Positions 45,706 through 56,403 of a stretch of 64,000 nucleotides of DNA are shown one piece after another. Every line of letters begins with the position of its first letter. The first letter of the stretch is position 1. The position numbers and the translations under genes were made by a program. Source of the stretch: Paramacrobiotus metropolitanus (Eukaryota; Tardigrada; Eutardigrada; Parachela; Macrobiotidae); contig NW_026570270.1 of the NCBI RefSeq assembly GCF_019649055.1, positions 868,001 to 932,000 of the forward strand, given 5' to 3'. Under the pieces are notes generated by a model. It made no database searches, was not told the DNA's origin, and saw only the letters and a program-made list of their open reading frames with translations.

Positions 45706-45877
45706 AAACGAATCAGCGAAAATTCATAAATCGTCAATTACGATAACATAGATTGGAAACTCGAGAAACTGATCATAGGAAACACAAGCAGCACGATAAA
45801 GGTCATCACGAAGCCGGTAATATAATGCCCTAAGCTTACAACCACGGCACAGCTTATACCATAGCATTCTTCCCAAG

Positions 45878-46108
45878 AAATTCCCAAACACAATTCAAGC
45901 AGCCACAGAACTAACTTTCAGACTCTGCGCTCAGCTACATCAATCGCACAACAACGTACACAAACTTTCCGTGATACTATCCATGACATACAGTGCTACA
46001 GCTGACCACTGCCCAAGCGCCCCACCGGCGCCCAACCGCATCTCCCCGATCCGCCTTTCGTCCTTCTCCGCTGTCTTAACCGGAATTAGCTCGGCTAATT
46101 CTATTTAA
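45878..46108 (-). repeat. terminal direct repeat of retrotransposon (5' side)
   Basis: About 231 bp, see the opposite copy at 41675-41902. Confidence 0.93.
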
Positions 46109-46258
46109 TGATGCGTTCCTTTAAATTTCTCACCAGTGTTTTCGTAACCTCTTGTCGCGCGCCGATTGAAACACTTGAATTCTGCAGTTTATGGTGCGGG
46201 TAAAAATAGATAGGTTCATTGCGACCGTTAAATAAACCTCATTAATCGTTGAAAAATT
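46103..46258 (+). repeat. host-derived flanking duplication, right copy (~156 bp)
   Basis: Same sequence as 41513-41679 but lacking about 12-15 bp near its middle and with a few other changes. Confidence 0.9.
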
Positions 46259-47023
46259 TAGGTAGCGTATGCAGTGTGGTTCTGTAGAATCAGCCCGAGA
46301 TGACGTATTGTGATGACGGTGTGCTTTTGCTTTTATTAATTTTCAAGCAAAAAGCTTACAGTACAATATAGCGATGATATTTGTTCACTGAGCTGCTTTA
46401 TCGAACCCTTCCGTTCTTTGCGCTGTCGGGAAGAATGTTATTTCTTATACTAACTAAAAGCGCAAATTAAGGCATATATAGTATGTACTGTACATTAAGG
46501 CAGATATGTATGTACAATAATCAGTGCATTACTGGTAATTTCAAACGTGAGTATTGAATATCTTACTGGAATGGTTGGTTAAATGAAAGGTTTTATATGA
46601 CAAGGTATACACAAATCTGGGACATCTTTCATGGAACTAATTACGCGATGTAATTCAACCTGCAGTGTTATCACGGACGACGTCACGAGGCAGTACGAAC
46701 AGGCATACGACCTGCGCAATTCTCCTGTACCTCTAAAGTTCGAAGATAATTAAGTAAACGCTTAAAATAGCGGGTTCCCTTCTGTTCAGAACAGTAAAAT
46801 TAGCTAAGAATGTTGAAGCACAATACAATTTCTAACCCATTATGTAAAAGTAGAGCCCTCAGGTCAACTAATAAAATAATGTTAATTTCGGTATGATTTA
46901 TCCACCGTTTTACGAAACTACCAACCCAAAGCCTTGCAACCATTTATGTGTACGTGCCATAGGCAAAGAAAAGCACGATCAAGCGATTTCAACATTGCAG
47001 CGATATTACTGCATTCTCTCGCA
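46259..47023. other. intergenic, no gene seen
   Basis: AT-rich spacer between the retrotransposon flank and GPCR I; nothing recognised. Confidence 0.5.
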
Positions 47024-48004
47024 TTATCTCATGCTAAAAAGCCACATTAACGGATCGAATACGATTTGCACGGAATATAAAAACGACGTCACATTGTGCA
47101 CCCATCCGGGCGGTGGCATGTTCACATAAACTAACGCCCAGTGCACATCAGCGGGTACCCAGCAGATTAGAACATTAATCGAGGTCAAGGTTAACACGAC
47201 AAACGGTTTAACTTTGCGTCGCTTGATTCCGGACCGGTATCCAGTGGTTGGCGCGTAGTCTCCGGCATTTTTGTCAGCAACCATCGGCTTACTAGAGTTA
47301 TCATTGGGATCCGTTGACTGGCGTGCGTCTCCCTGTTCACCTACACGACCTTTCCTCCATCGTTTCAGCATGACGTAGACGTAAATCACCAGAATAGTTA
47401 AAAGTGGGATCATCCGGTGCAGAATAAAATCCACCAGCCGCCATGCCACGATGGCTCCCGCTCCCGGCTGGCAAGTGGTGTAATCTTTAGCCGGAGCATG
47501 GTAAAATTCCACCAGCATCACGGGAAAGATCAGGATGTGCACGTAGGCCATCACGGCGATACAGAGCAAAACAGCGACGTTTTTATTATGACGCTGCCGA
47601 TACGACACGGGATGCGTGACCGCCCATAAACGGTTAACAGCGATCAGAACGTGTACTAGCACGGGAATCATGCTGACCACCATCTGGGAATACACGTAGA
47701 ACGCACATACGGCTTGACCGCCGGGAAAGCGGCCGGTGACGAAATTGAGAAAACCAATGGTGCGCGTAGGGAGCAGAACGACAATGTTGCCGATGGAGAT
47801 GCAGATTAAATAGATGGTGAAGGCAGTGACCTTGGTTTGTGGTAGCCACTGAAGCAGTAGTATCGTAACGTTCAGTACAACGGATATACAGGATAAACAT
47901 AGTTGGGCGATTAACAGAGGCGTCCAGCCGTATGGCGTTACAATGGGCAGCGTAGTGTTAGTAAGATATTTTATTGTGGTGTTGTTGAACGCCAGGGCGT
48001 TCAT
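47024..48004 (-). CDS. orphan rhodopsin-like GPCR I, intact
   Basis: Intronless, 326 aa from ATG 48004 (MNALAFNNTTIKYLTNTT with glycosylation sites). TM3 region AVCAFYVY, VNRLWAVTHP at the DRY position, TTCQPGAGA in ECL2, a long polar third loop followed by KRRKVKPF, ICWVPAD in TM6 and VFDPLMWLFSMR-stop. Most similar to A/K and J (shared VNRLWAV, DPLMWLFS). Tail-less like the rest. A TGACCTTG near 48388 and a full AAAGGTCA at 48920 lie upstream. Confidence 0.88.
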   Translation of the reverse strand: MNALAFNNTTIKYLTNTTLPIVTPYGWTPLLIAQLCLSCISVVLNVTILLLQWLPQTKVTAFTIYLICISIGNIVVLLPTRTIGFLNFVTGRFPGGQAVCAFYVYSQMVVSMIPVLVHVLIAVNRLWAVTHPVSYRQRHNKNVAVLLCIAVMAYVHILIFPVMLVEFYHAPAKDYTTCQPGAGAIVAWRLVDFILHRMIPLLTILVIYVYVMLKRWRKGRVGEQGDARQSTDPNDNSSKPMVADKNAGDYAPTTGYRSGIKRRKVKPFVVLTLTSINVLICWVPADVHWALVYVNMPPPGWVHNVTSFLYSVQIVFDPLMWLFSMR

Positions 48005-49149
48005 GTTTGTCGCGCTCCTGGTCCGAAATAATGCAACAATGTTTCAATGAATATGACTATTTAATTTATCCCAGCTTACGAGAGCTTACATATAAACATC
48101 TGCTAGTTTAGCGACGACGATTTAAGAACAACAACAGATCAAATCCAAAGCAAGGTTATTTTGCTGCAATCAACAATAAACCAAGTTGGTGCCATGTGAC
48201 AGCAATATTTTTATGTGAATCGAGACTTTCGAGTTATAATATGTAGAGAGTACTATGCTGCAGATTTCCGTGATCAGCATTTGCCTCCTGATGAAAGATC
48301 TGCAATGCGGCTTACTGTAACAAATACTAATAAGTAATAAGCAATACGTTTTAGCGGATAATGCACAGATAAAACGCCAGAGTGAACATTATGACCTTGT
48401 ACTTTATGAATTACGTCTCGTCAGAACCAAATTACTGACGCAAATTAGTGGCAATTTTCAATTTCCTTGAAAGGGCATGTTGAATTCCAACTGCATGACA
48501 AGATTCAATTCTGCAAAACAGGATTATTGTTACTTAGGTCGCACGCAGTATCACATGCCCACCGGAAATTAAACGCAGTCTAAGCAAAATTTTACTGCGA
48601 ACATATTTGTTTACGGGTAATACAAAATAATTATTCTCAAGAACAAAATTAATGTTGTGTCAAAGCATGTGATAAAGTTCCGAAACTATTTAGCGGTGTT
48701 ATCTGTACCTGCTGTTGTACTGTAGTAGAGTGATCTCGAGCAACCGTGTTTCGTTATCGTGCCAAGTTCAAACACATGCGCTGTTGAAAATCGCTAATTA
48801 ACGATGTTTAATTTTTTATCGTGTTTAGCATTAAAATTACCGAAAAATTAGGTGTTTTAGTGGTGATTACGGCTATCATACCGAAGGATATATAAAGTAA
48901 ATGAGCTACTGGAGTGAAATGACCTTTGCATAAATGAAAATAATTGCGCATGTAAATTACTATCAAAGATCAGTGAGAGAACTGCTCAAAAGAGAACAAT
49001 TAGAGAACTGCTCAAAAGCCGCAGCTTGATTGCATAGTTAAGCACATACACATTCAATATCAGATTTATTTCGTTACATAAAAGCGCGGCAGCGGTGACA
49101 ATAATCGAGCGGGCGAGCGAAGCGAGCCCGCGTTTTTTTCAATATAAGC
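48005..49149. other. 5' region of GPCR I and spacer
   Basis: No gene. A GC-rich string GCGGGCGAGCGAAGCGAGCC followed by CGC and a T7 run lies at about 49108-49137; it resembles the end of a dispersed repeat, but I cannot define one. Confidence 0.45.
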
Positions 49150-49365
49150 ACTTTGAGGTTTTAAGACACGGCGAGCTTGACCTTCAGGTTCCTTCAGGTT
49201 CACACCCCGAAACTGCGGTTCTAAGACACGGCGACCCTGACCTTTGGGTCGCCGTGTGACCTTTGATAACCTTTGTGACCTTTAAGTTCCCGACACCCCG
49301 AAACTGCGGTTCTAAGACACGGCGACCCTGACCTTTGGGTCGCCGAGTGACCTTTAGCGACTTTA
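49150..49365. repeat. minisatellite with hairpins and six TGACCTT half-sites
   Basis: A ~60-bp unit (CGAAACTGCGGTTCTAAGAC onward) occurs at 49205-49264 and 49296-49355, with a decayed third start near 49155. Each unit holds GGCGACCC-TGACCTTT-GGGTCGCC, an 8-bp stem whose loop is the half-site. TGACCTT starts at 49188, 49238, 49257, 49276, 49329 and 49348. Confidence 0.85.
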
Positions 49366-52300
49366 CAGTTCCTGAAACCACACAACCGCGATTCTACGGA
49401 GCTTAAATTTCTCAATCTTATGTGCTGACACAGCAAACTATACCTCTTGATTTTGGTGTGCACGTTAGTGTTGCAGTAATCAGCGTCATTTCTGAATAAG
49501 ATGGGCTACTTTTAGCATATTATGAGATAACGTTTAACATGACGTTTCTCTTAATGCAGGCGACTACAGACCATAATATCACGTTAAGGCGTAACGCAAT
49601 GTTGTCGTAACGAGCCGCGGGTACTGTGACACGATGGCGATGCTCCAACTTTAAGCTACAATTTATTTACCATGAGGGATATCACGTTACCTCAACAGAT
49701 AACGTGAGCGTACAAAGCTGCAGTTATTGCATTTATTGCATTTATCCGTGTTTCACTGCTTCTTGCCTTAACTGGCTTAAGTTTGCGTTATTGTGACTGT
49801 TAGCTATAACAATGAAAGCAAAATCGTAACTGCTTTACTTCGACTCACCCGAACTGCAAGAGGTTATCGCAAATGCAGCTGGCTGACGTTACTTTAATCG
49901 GTTGTAGTTAACACAGCGGTTCGTTGTAATGGGCCACCACTAATAAGTTTAGCCTTGACTAAGGTTACGGATTTGCGTTACAGGGACGTTTGTTGTTTGA
50001 TAATAATGAATTTAATGCCTTCGGCAACGGTACAAAGTCGCCTCACGCACACAGTAAGATAACACGCATATAACTGGGGCAAAACTGGACAAAATCAAAC
50101 TCAAAATTTGCGTACTTTAACGTAATAATTCGAAATTACCGTGGAATAACAGCTATCGCACCGATCTGCAGTGCGGTAGATTGATTTTGTTATTTTCGAA
50201 ACTGGCTTTAGTTGCTGTAACGAGCGATGGTAACTGTTACGGGCTTCCTCAGCATAATGAACCACGGTCTCAGTCACCGCTACCATGGAAGTCTAAGGTT
50301 ACCGTAAGGGATTCGCACTAACGCCTACCCACATATCGTTTCTGCCAAAATCTGCAGACTTATCCCATAAAAAACTGCAGTTCCCGTACCAGATCACCGC
50401 TATAGTAGCAAATTACAGCACATTGAACCGGTTGCTGCTGGGACATTATTCTTTAACGTTTCCGAATGCTTGCTAACGCAATGGGCTCAAGAAACCATAA
50501 AAGGATACGATACTGTTATGTAATGTTTTACCGCTGTGCTAAGCAAATTACCGTAAGCGTAACGTTTTCTCTCGTCAAAATTTACGGTTACAATGACAGG
50601 TCATAGAACGCTTACGGAAAGCATATTTCTTGCGCAACATTTTGCTTTCACTGGTTGGTGGATAGCGTGTAAAGTACCTGATACCCTTCAATAAACTTAT
50701 AACTGTAAAATAGATGGTTAAAACATTACAAGAAGAAAACCTTCCATATAAATACATTAATTATGGCATTTTTGGCTCCCGGAAATAAGAGCCCCACTGC
50801 ATCAAGCGCACCTCACCTAGCCTGTTTGAATAATAACACCTCCTCTCGAAATTACGCCCTAGGGAGACCTTTATAAATATAAAACCTTGCAGGATGATAA
50901 GAATGCTGCAAATTGCCTCACAAAAGTTGTTGCAGTTGTGAGCAAACAATGAACATTCTTTTGCAGAATTTCTACGTAACTAAATATATGCTGACAATAT
51001 TGCTGGCACGATTAAGCGGTTGCAGGTTCCGGCAACTATTATGTTCGCGTTTGCTAGAACAGAATGCGCAGTCTTATAAACTACGGTGTCTTTCCCAAAA
51101 CATATCGTTCAAGAAACAATGACACCTTCCGAGATTGCGCCCTTCCCAAAATAAGCTCCTGTGTCATAGCCTTAGGCTTATATGTACCCCACGGCCGCAG
51201 ATTCTCTAATTACAGTAAGAAATTTTATTGATACGTTTCGGTGGAATATTTTTGCTCGAACGCAAACACAGTTTTCGCTACAACTTTAACTTTCACGCTA
51301 GCGTTCTACATATCGAGTTTAAGCTTGATTTAAAGCAGACTTTATGTAGAGCCACTGTTCAGTGGTTTAAAAGGTTAGTTAAATTATAAGCGGATTTTGT
51401 CTAACGCTCCCGTTTCGTGAGTGAGTTTGCTTTCTATCACAGCGGCAACAAACGAAGAAATAATTTGCGCAATTCAGTTGCCCGATGTTCAAATCTGCGT
51501 TATATTCTACTGCTTATGTAGTAATTAAATTCACTGTACTTTACATCCTTTATTTGAAGTGAAATTGCAGGTGTTTTAGAACTGAAATCAGTTAGGCCTT
51601 GTTGATTTGCATACCCACTTATCCCAGGAACTCTTTTCGATAAATATACCCCACTTAAACGAAAGTATCAGAAGGACAAGACAGATTCAGTCGACCAGTA
51701 CAGAGTTAAAGTATGCATCTTTTCTTGATGGGTGTTACAGAACATATTCAAAATGATTAAATTTAATTTTAAAAAAACTAAGAAAACAATTTAACAATAG
51801 ACACGTTTAATTGCACTTTGCTCGTTTGCGTATCAAAGTTGCACACTTCGTTTATGTTAATATTAGTAGAAAGTAAAAGTAAACTTTGTAATTTGTTTGT
51901 TGCGGAGATTCAACTAGCTGCTAATTTCAGTTTAAAAATCAAATGACCTGTTTAATTTTGTCATCCAATGTTTTCTTGAATGTCTGGCTTGGACGAAAAG
52001 GTTTGTTTCGAAACGTTTCCTGCAAAGACTTGTTTTCATCGCTTTTGTTTATTCCACTGAATGTATACTACATACTTTATTGTATTCTGCTTACTTTATT
52101 TACTGCTTTACAACTTGATCACCTCTGGCTGCTATTGTACTAAAATTATGAAACAGATTTTTTGGTTCAGAGGGTAAACTGCACGAGTGATTCCAGGCAA
52201 TAATCCTCACAGAATAAACAACATGCCGGACGGCTAATAGAAATGTTGAACGTTTTATCTGTTGTTTGATAAACTGGGTGGATTTTGAAAAACAGAACTT

Positions 52301-53780
52301 AAGATACCATTCTTCAGACCACAAATTGTAACTCAGCCATGTATAATAATTTGTCTCATGTTGCTGCTTTGGGGTGAGCAGTCGGTTAACTTGATGTAGG
52401 AGATTGTGTTCGCGACACACCAACGACAGATGGTCCGGTGTACGACACGAGCGAACGGCGCACCGTAATCATATCGCCGGTGATTTATTGTGTTCGCTCT
52501 CATCACAACCGACAAACGATAAACGCTATATGGTCGAGGGTTGCCTCCGAAATGAAACGTGAAATGTTTCAATCAGCCTTGGCGCTTTTGTTTGTGCGAA
52601 ATTGGTTTTAGCTGTGAAGCCGATGAAAATTAAAATTATAAATTATTTTTTGACAACAAAGCTGCTAGATTTGAGCGCCAATGAGCGTTGTTATGAACAT
52701 TTGAGTTAAAACAGGCGTCTACGGAGTTTGAGTAAAGAGTTCGCACTGAGTACTTCAACGACGCCGTAAGCTTTGCATGTTAAATTCAAATAGTTGCAAA
52801 ACCGTTTGTTTTAGGACAAACTCTCCTCACTTGGTATCAAAAAACTTATTCTGATTTACTTCGCTTGCTAATCAACAACCATTCGAACTTATTCTGATAC
52901 CTCAAAAGTTTCGTGATTTGGTAACTGCTGCCGTTCTAATCGATGCATTCGCCACGAGAGCGGTTGCTATTTCGCAGAGCTGTAGGGTAAGCTTGACGAT
53001 CTCTATGCTTTCTATCGTCAGTCGTATCGTCAGACGGTCCGATAAGGGTACGCCATGAAGACGTGCAAGAGCCTATCGTAAATCATACCGTACATCGTAA
53101 GCATTTTTGTGATTGCGAACACAATCTAATTGCTGAATTCTAACAAAGGTGTTTACCCAGTAAACGGAATAAATGGATTGCACACAAGTAAGTATATTTT
53201 GCAAAGGGCACAAGAATAGCTTTACAAATGCTTTTTTGGGTCGACGCCTGAAAAACCTTCCTGATTCAATAGTTTTGTTGCAAGTGCAACTTTTGTGAGC
53301 TACATTTAAATTCATACCGGCCTTTTTTTTTCTTTTCCGTCAATGTTACTTTGGCCTAAATGGTCAACTGATCAAGAGGAAGTGGCCGAAGAATTGCTAT
53401 GATCACAAAGGTGACAGTAGCTTAGGGTAGTGCCCTAAGTTTTTAAAAACGGAGCGACAGTGGCCGAAGGGGGTGAAAGGGGTGACAATACCCGTTTCCA
53501 GCTTAACTGCTTATTCAGAAAGGCAAAAATTTAAAGCTGAAAAAAATATATAACTTAACGTATTAAAATGCCAAACACATACGATTTAAGTTACGAATAT
53601 GCAGCTTTGATATTGCAAGTTTCTACCTTTCTAACATGACGGAATATGTTGTACGGTAGCAGCAATGTACGTACTTCTATAATATCTGTACTGAGGTGCC
53701 TGTACTTTACGGCTATATTAATTTGTACGTTCTGGCATTTTCTCTTTGCTTGAGGTAATACTTTGCTTTGCTAACCGGAT
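49366..53780. other. gene-poor region
   Basis: About 4.4 kb with only short AT-rich frames on both strands; I found no homologous domain, RNA gene or clear transposon. The stretch 49600-50570 is rich in GTAACG/GTTACC-like words on both strands without forming a clear repeat. Confidence 0.5.
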
Positions 53781-53789
53781 GCGTTTCGC

Positions 53790-53835
53790 GCCTATATAAG
53801 TCCGAGGGTTGCAGTATTTTTAGCATCAGTTCATT
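53790..53835 (+). promoter_or_regulatory. TATA box plus arthropod-type initiator
   Basis: TATATAAG at about 53793 is followed about 34 bp later by CATCAGTTC, matching the TCAGT initiator. No convincing coding frame follows, so this may be the promoter of a noncoding transcript or a solo LTR. Confidence 0.4.
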
Positions 53836-54249
53836 CTAATTCTGAGTATGGCAGTTTCGGAGTTTACTATTAAAATATATCTTCGGAATGCAATCGTATA
53901 CTCGCTTCGCGTAGATCGTAGCGTATGCACATTCTATTTAGTTATGCCACATTAAAATTATCAGCTCATTCTCTGTCGTTGAGTAAGATCGGTAGGGTTG
54001 ATATTGCGTTATTATTTTATTTTTATTGCGTTTTTATTATATTGCGTTATCGTATTCGTAACTCGTCTCTCGTCAAAAATAAGACCTCTACTTTCTACAT
54101 GAAAAGCTTAACACCGCCGCCCGCTCGACCTAAGGGCGGTCACGACCTTCTATGCTAGTAAAATTCATAAACAGCAAGTGGCTCGAGAAAACCAAGCGCA
54201 ACCTCATGCGATCGAAAATGTAGCAAATTTCACGCTCAAGCATGAAATC

Positions 54250-55231
54250 CTAACGGATACTAAACAACCACATTAACGGATCAAAAACCATTTGGATAGA
54301 AGACAAGGTCCCAATTAAAGTGGCGACCCACCAAGGCGGTCGCGCGTTCATATAAATCATCGCCCAGTAGACATCCGGTGGAATCCAGCAGACGAAAACA
54401 GTAATAGATGTTAAAGTCAGCACTAAATACGGTTTCACTCTCCGTCGCCGATTCATCGCGGAATGCTGTGGTGCCGGCGCTCGTGCCCTTTGTGCAGTAC
54501 TCTCTCCGGCTGTCGCTTTTGTCGTTGAAGTGGCATTATGCTCCGTTGATTGATTCGATCTTTCAATCTGCTGGTCGCCCACTTCGTCTTTTCCATCGCT
54601 TAACGATCACATAAATATACGTTCCAAGAATTACCAGCAGCGGAATTATTCGGTGAAGCACGAAATCAGCGCGCCGCCATTCGAGAATACCACCCGACCC
54701 GCCTTGCAGACAAGCTGATTTTCCGGCTGGAGTGTATAAGAAGAATTCCACCATAAACATGGAAAAATGAATCACGTGGACGTAGGCCACGGCACCGAGA
54801 CACAGCAAGATAGCCGTCTTTTTCCTGTGCTTCTGACTATATGAGACAGGATACGTGACCGCCCATAAACGGTTGACAGAGATCAGGACGTGCATCAGTA
54901 CCGGAACCATACTGGCCACAAATCCGCCGTAGACGTAAACAGCACACACTGCCTGACCACCGGGAAACATTCCCGTCACGGAATTCGTCATGCCGATGGG
55001 GCGCATGGTCACTAGAATGACGATATGGCCGATGGAGATGAAGATCAGGTATATTGTGAACGAAGTCACCTGCGTCTGCGGAAGGCACTGCAGAATCAGC
55101 ATCATGCCATTTAGTCCGACGCCCGCGCATGCTAATACGAGCTGTGTGATGACCAGTGGAGACCAGCCTTGTGGAACGGCTTGCGTTAAAAATACAGTTG
55201 CATTACGATGAATGATGCTGGTGTTATTCAT
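54250..55231 (-). CDS. orphan rhodopsin-like GPCR J, one-base frameshift in loop 3
   Basis: Intronless. ATG 55231 (MNNTSIIHRNATV) agrees with relatives; the frame is open from 55294. TM1-TM5 are intact, with AVCAVYVY, VNRLWAVTYP and IIHR-type LHRIIPLLVILGTYIYV. The frame changes in the basic third loop after KRWKRRS, at the G/C run 54578-54580, which seems one base too long; removing one gives 326 aa. The second part holds RRRRVKPYLVL, VCWIPPD in TM6 and VFDPLMWLFSIR-stop. A lone lesion in a homopolymer with everything else conserved points to an assembly error. Tandem AGCAATCTGACCTTT repeats lie 180-250 bp upstream. Confidence 0.82.
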
Positions 55232-55384
55232 CGCTGCCGTTTTCTTGCCGGTGTAAAAACGAAGGAGGAAATGCCGACAATAAAATATTTTCAATTGTAT
55301 AGCTTCAACCTATGCTAAATTATAACTGGATTTTAAAAGTTCCGACTGTTCGGAATCTAGAACTATAGGAACAGATTGGGAGCG

Positions 55385-55480
55385 CACATGAGCGCGCTTA
55401 GAAAAGCAATCTGACCTTTGCGCGCTTAGAAAAGCAATCTGACCCAATCTGACCTTCTGAATAGCAATCTGACCTTTGAA
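55385..55480. repeat. tandem repeats carrying TGACCTT upstream of GPCR J
   Basis: GCGCTTAGAAAAGCAATCTG and ACCTTTG recur, with TGACCTT at 55412, 55450 and 55470. On the gene strand these are AAAGGTCA-type half-sites. Confidence 0.75.
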
Positions 55481-56033
55481 AAAAGCCGAGTTCCTACTGA
55501 AACCATAGTTTGTCTCCCGGTGTGCTGTCTTTTATCGCACCAAATTCCCTTCTAGCCGATACAAGATGTTTAATTATTTCCAGTTTAATTGCTATTTCCA
55601 ATTAGATGCTGGACAGTGTATGCCGGTTTTTTCATAGAAAAGTAATCATTAACGCGAGATGTAATACTGATTTGCTGCATACAGACAGACATGTCGATGA
55701 GATACTCTGTCACTGAAGGTCATTTTTTTCATTTTCCTGTTTTCAGGAGCAGCAATAACATGTTTACACGATCCAGGGAATAACACGTTCAGTCTACGAC
55801 CTACTATACGCTGCTCTTCATTAAATTTCTAATTAAGTATTATGGAAGTCAATGGCGTATCTGAAATCTATCCCGGTTTCAGTTGTTTAGAGGTATTTTC
55901 CAAAAATAAACATGCTTCTCACAGTGGTATTACTGTACAGGTTTTAAGTAGTGAAGAAGCAGAATGCTATAAACAGCGTCACATACGTCACATACGTCTG
56001 TACCAACGACCACGAAAAACGTTTTATTACTGT
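55481..56033. other. intergenic, no gene seen
   Basis: AT-rich DNA between GPCR J and the right inverted-repeat arm; a 65-codon frame at 55842 has no recognisable features. Confidence 0.45.
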
Positions 56034-56073
56034 ATGTAGAAATTTGTATGAAAATCGGCAGTATATTTAGATA

Positions 56074-56132
56074 TTGCCGTTTACAATAGTGCAGACGACA
56101 GCAGCAGTCTGCACTATTGTAGAGCGGCAATT
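56074..56132. mobile_element. 59-bp foldback/MITE-like insertion with 9-bp duplication
   Basis: Terminal TTGCCG/CGGCAA and inner 15-bp arms TACAATAGTGCAGAC / GTCTGCACTATTGTA around a 10-nt loop. Flanked by ATTTAGATA at 56065-56073 and 56133-56141, as expected for a target duplication. Absent from the corresponding place in the left arm (about 19360). Confidence 0.6.
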
Positions 56133-56403
56133 ATTTAGATAAATGTTGTGCATTTGAGAGAGCCGCTTTTACATTGCAAAAAAACATGCATATCATAATA
56201 TAACCGTTTTTTCTGAAGAATACTGTTAATTATTGAAAAGAACCAGGTGATAATTAAACAACAATCCCATAAGAAGAGCGGTGGAGGTTTGTGTACTGTT
56301 GTCCAGCTGGAAGTAACAAAATTTATAATATACGAGTAGCATTATAACTTACGCATGAAATGCATCGATGGATGTTAATTATGCAAGATTTGTTGTTGAC
56401 TAG

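Larger units (their letters stand above)
41675..46108 (-). mobile_element. DIRS/PAT-like tyrosine-recombinase retrotransposon
   Basis: A 4.4-kb element with direct terminal repeats (41675-41902 and 45878-46108, ~228-231 bp) and, on the minus strand, gag with zinc knuckles, reverse transcriptase-RNase H, and a tyrosine recombinase instead of a DDE integrase. This content defines the DIRS order. The terminal arrangement is direct repeats rather than the inverted repeats of classical DIRS1, which fits PAT/Ngaro-like members. Several frame breaks are single homopolymer bases and otherwise the proteins look complete, so the insertion may be young. Confidence 0.92.

Noticed and set aside
49108-49137. 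GC-rich string followed by T7, resembling a rho-independent terminator
   Set aside because: This is eukaryotic DNA; inner bases are direct repeats rather than a proper stem, and no bacterial gene precedes it.
52100-52572. 107- and 79-codon frames (-) overlapping each other
   Set aside because: No recognisable motif, no start context or splice partners, composition like surrounding spacer.
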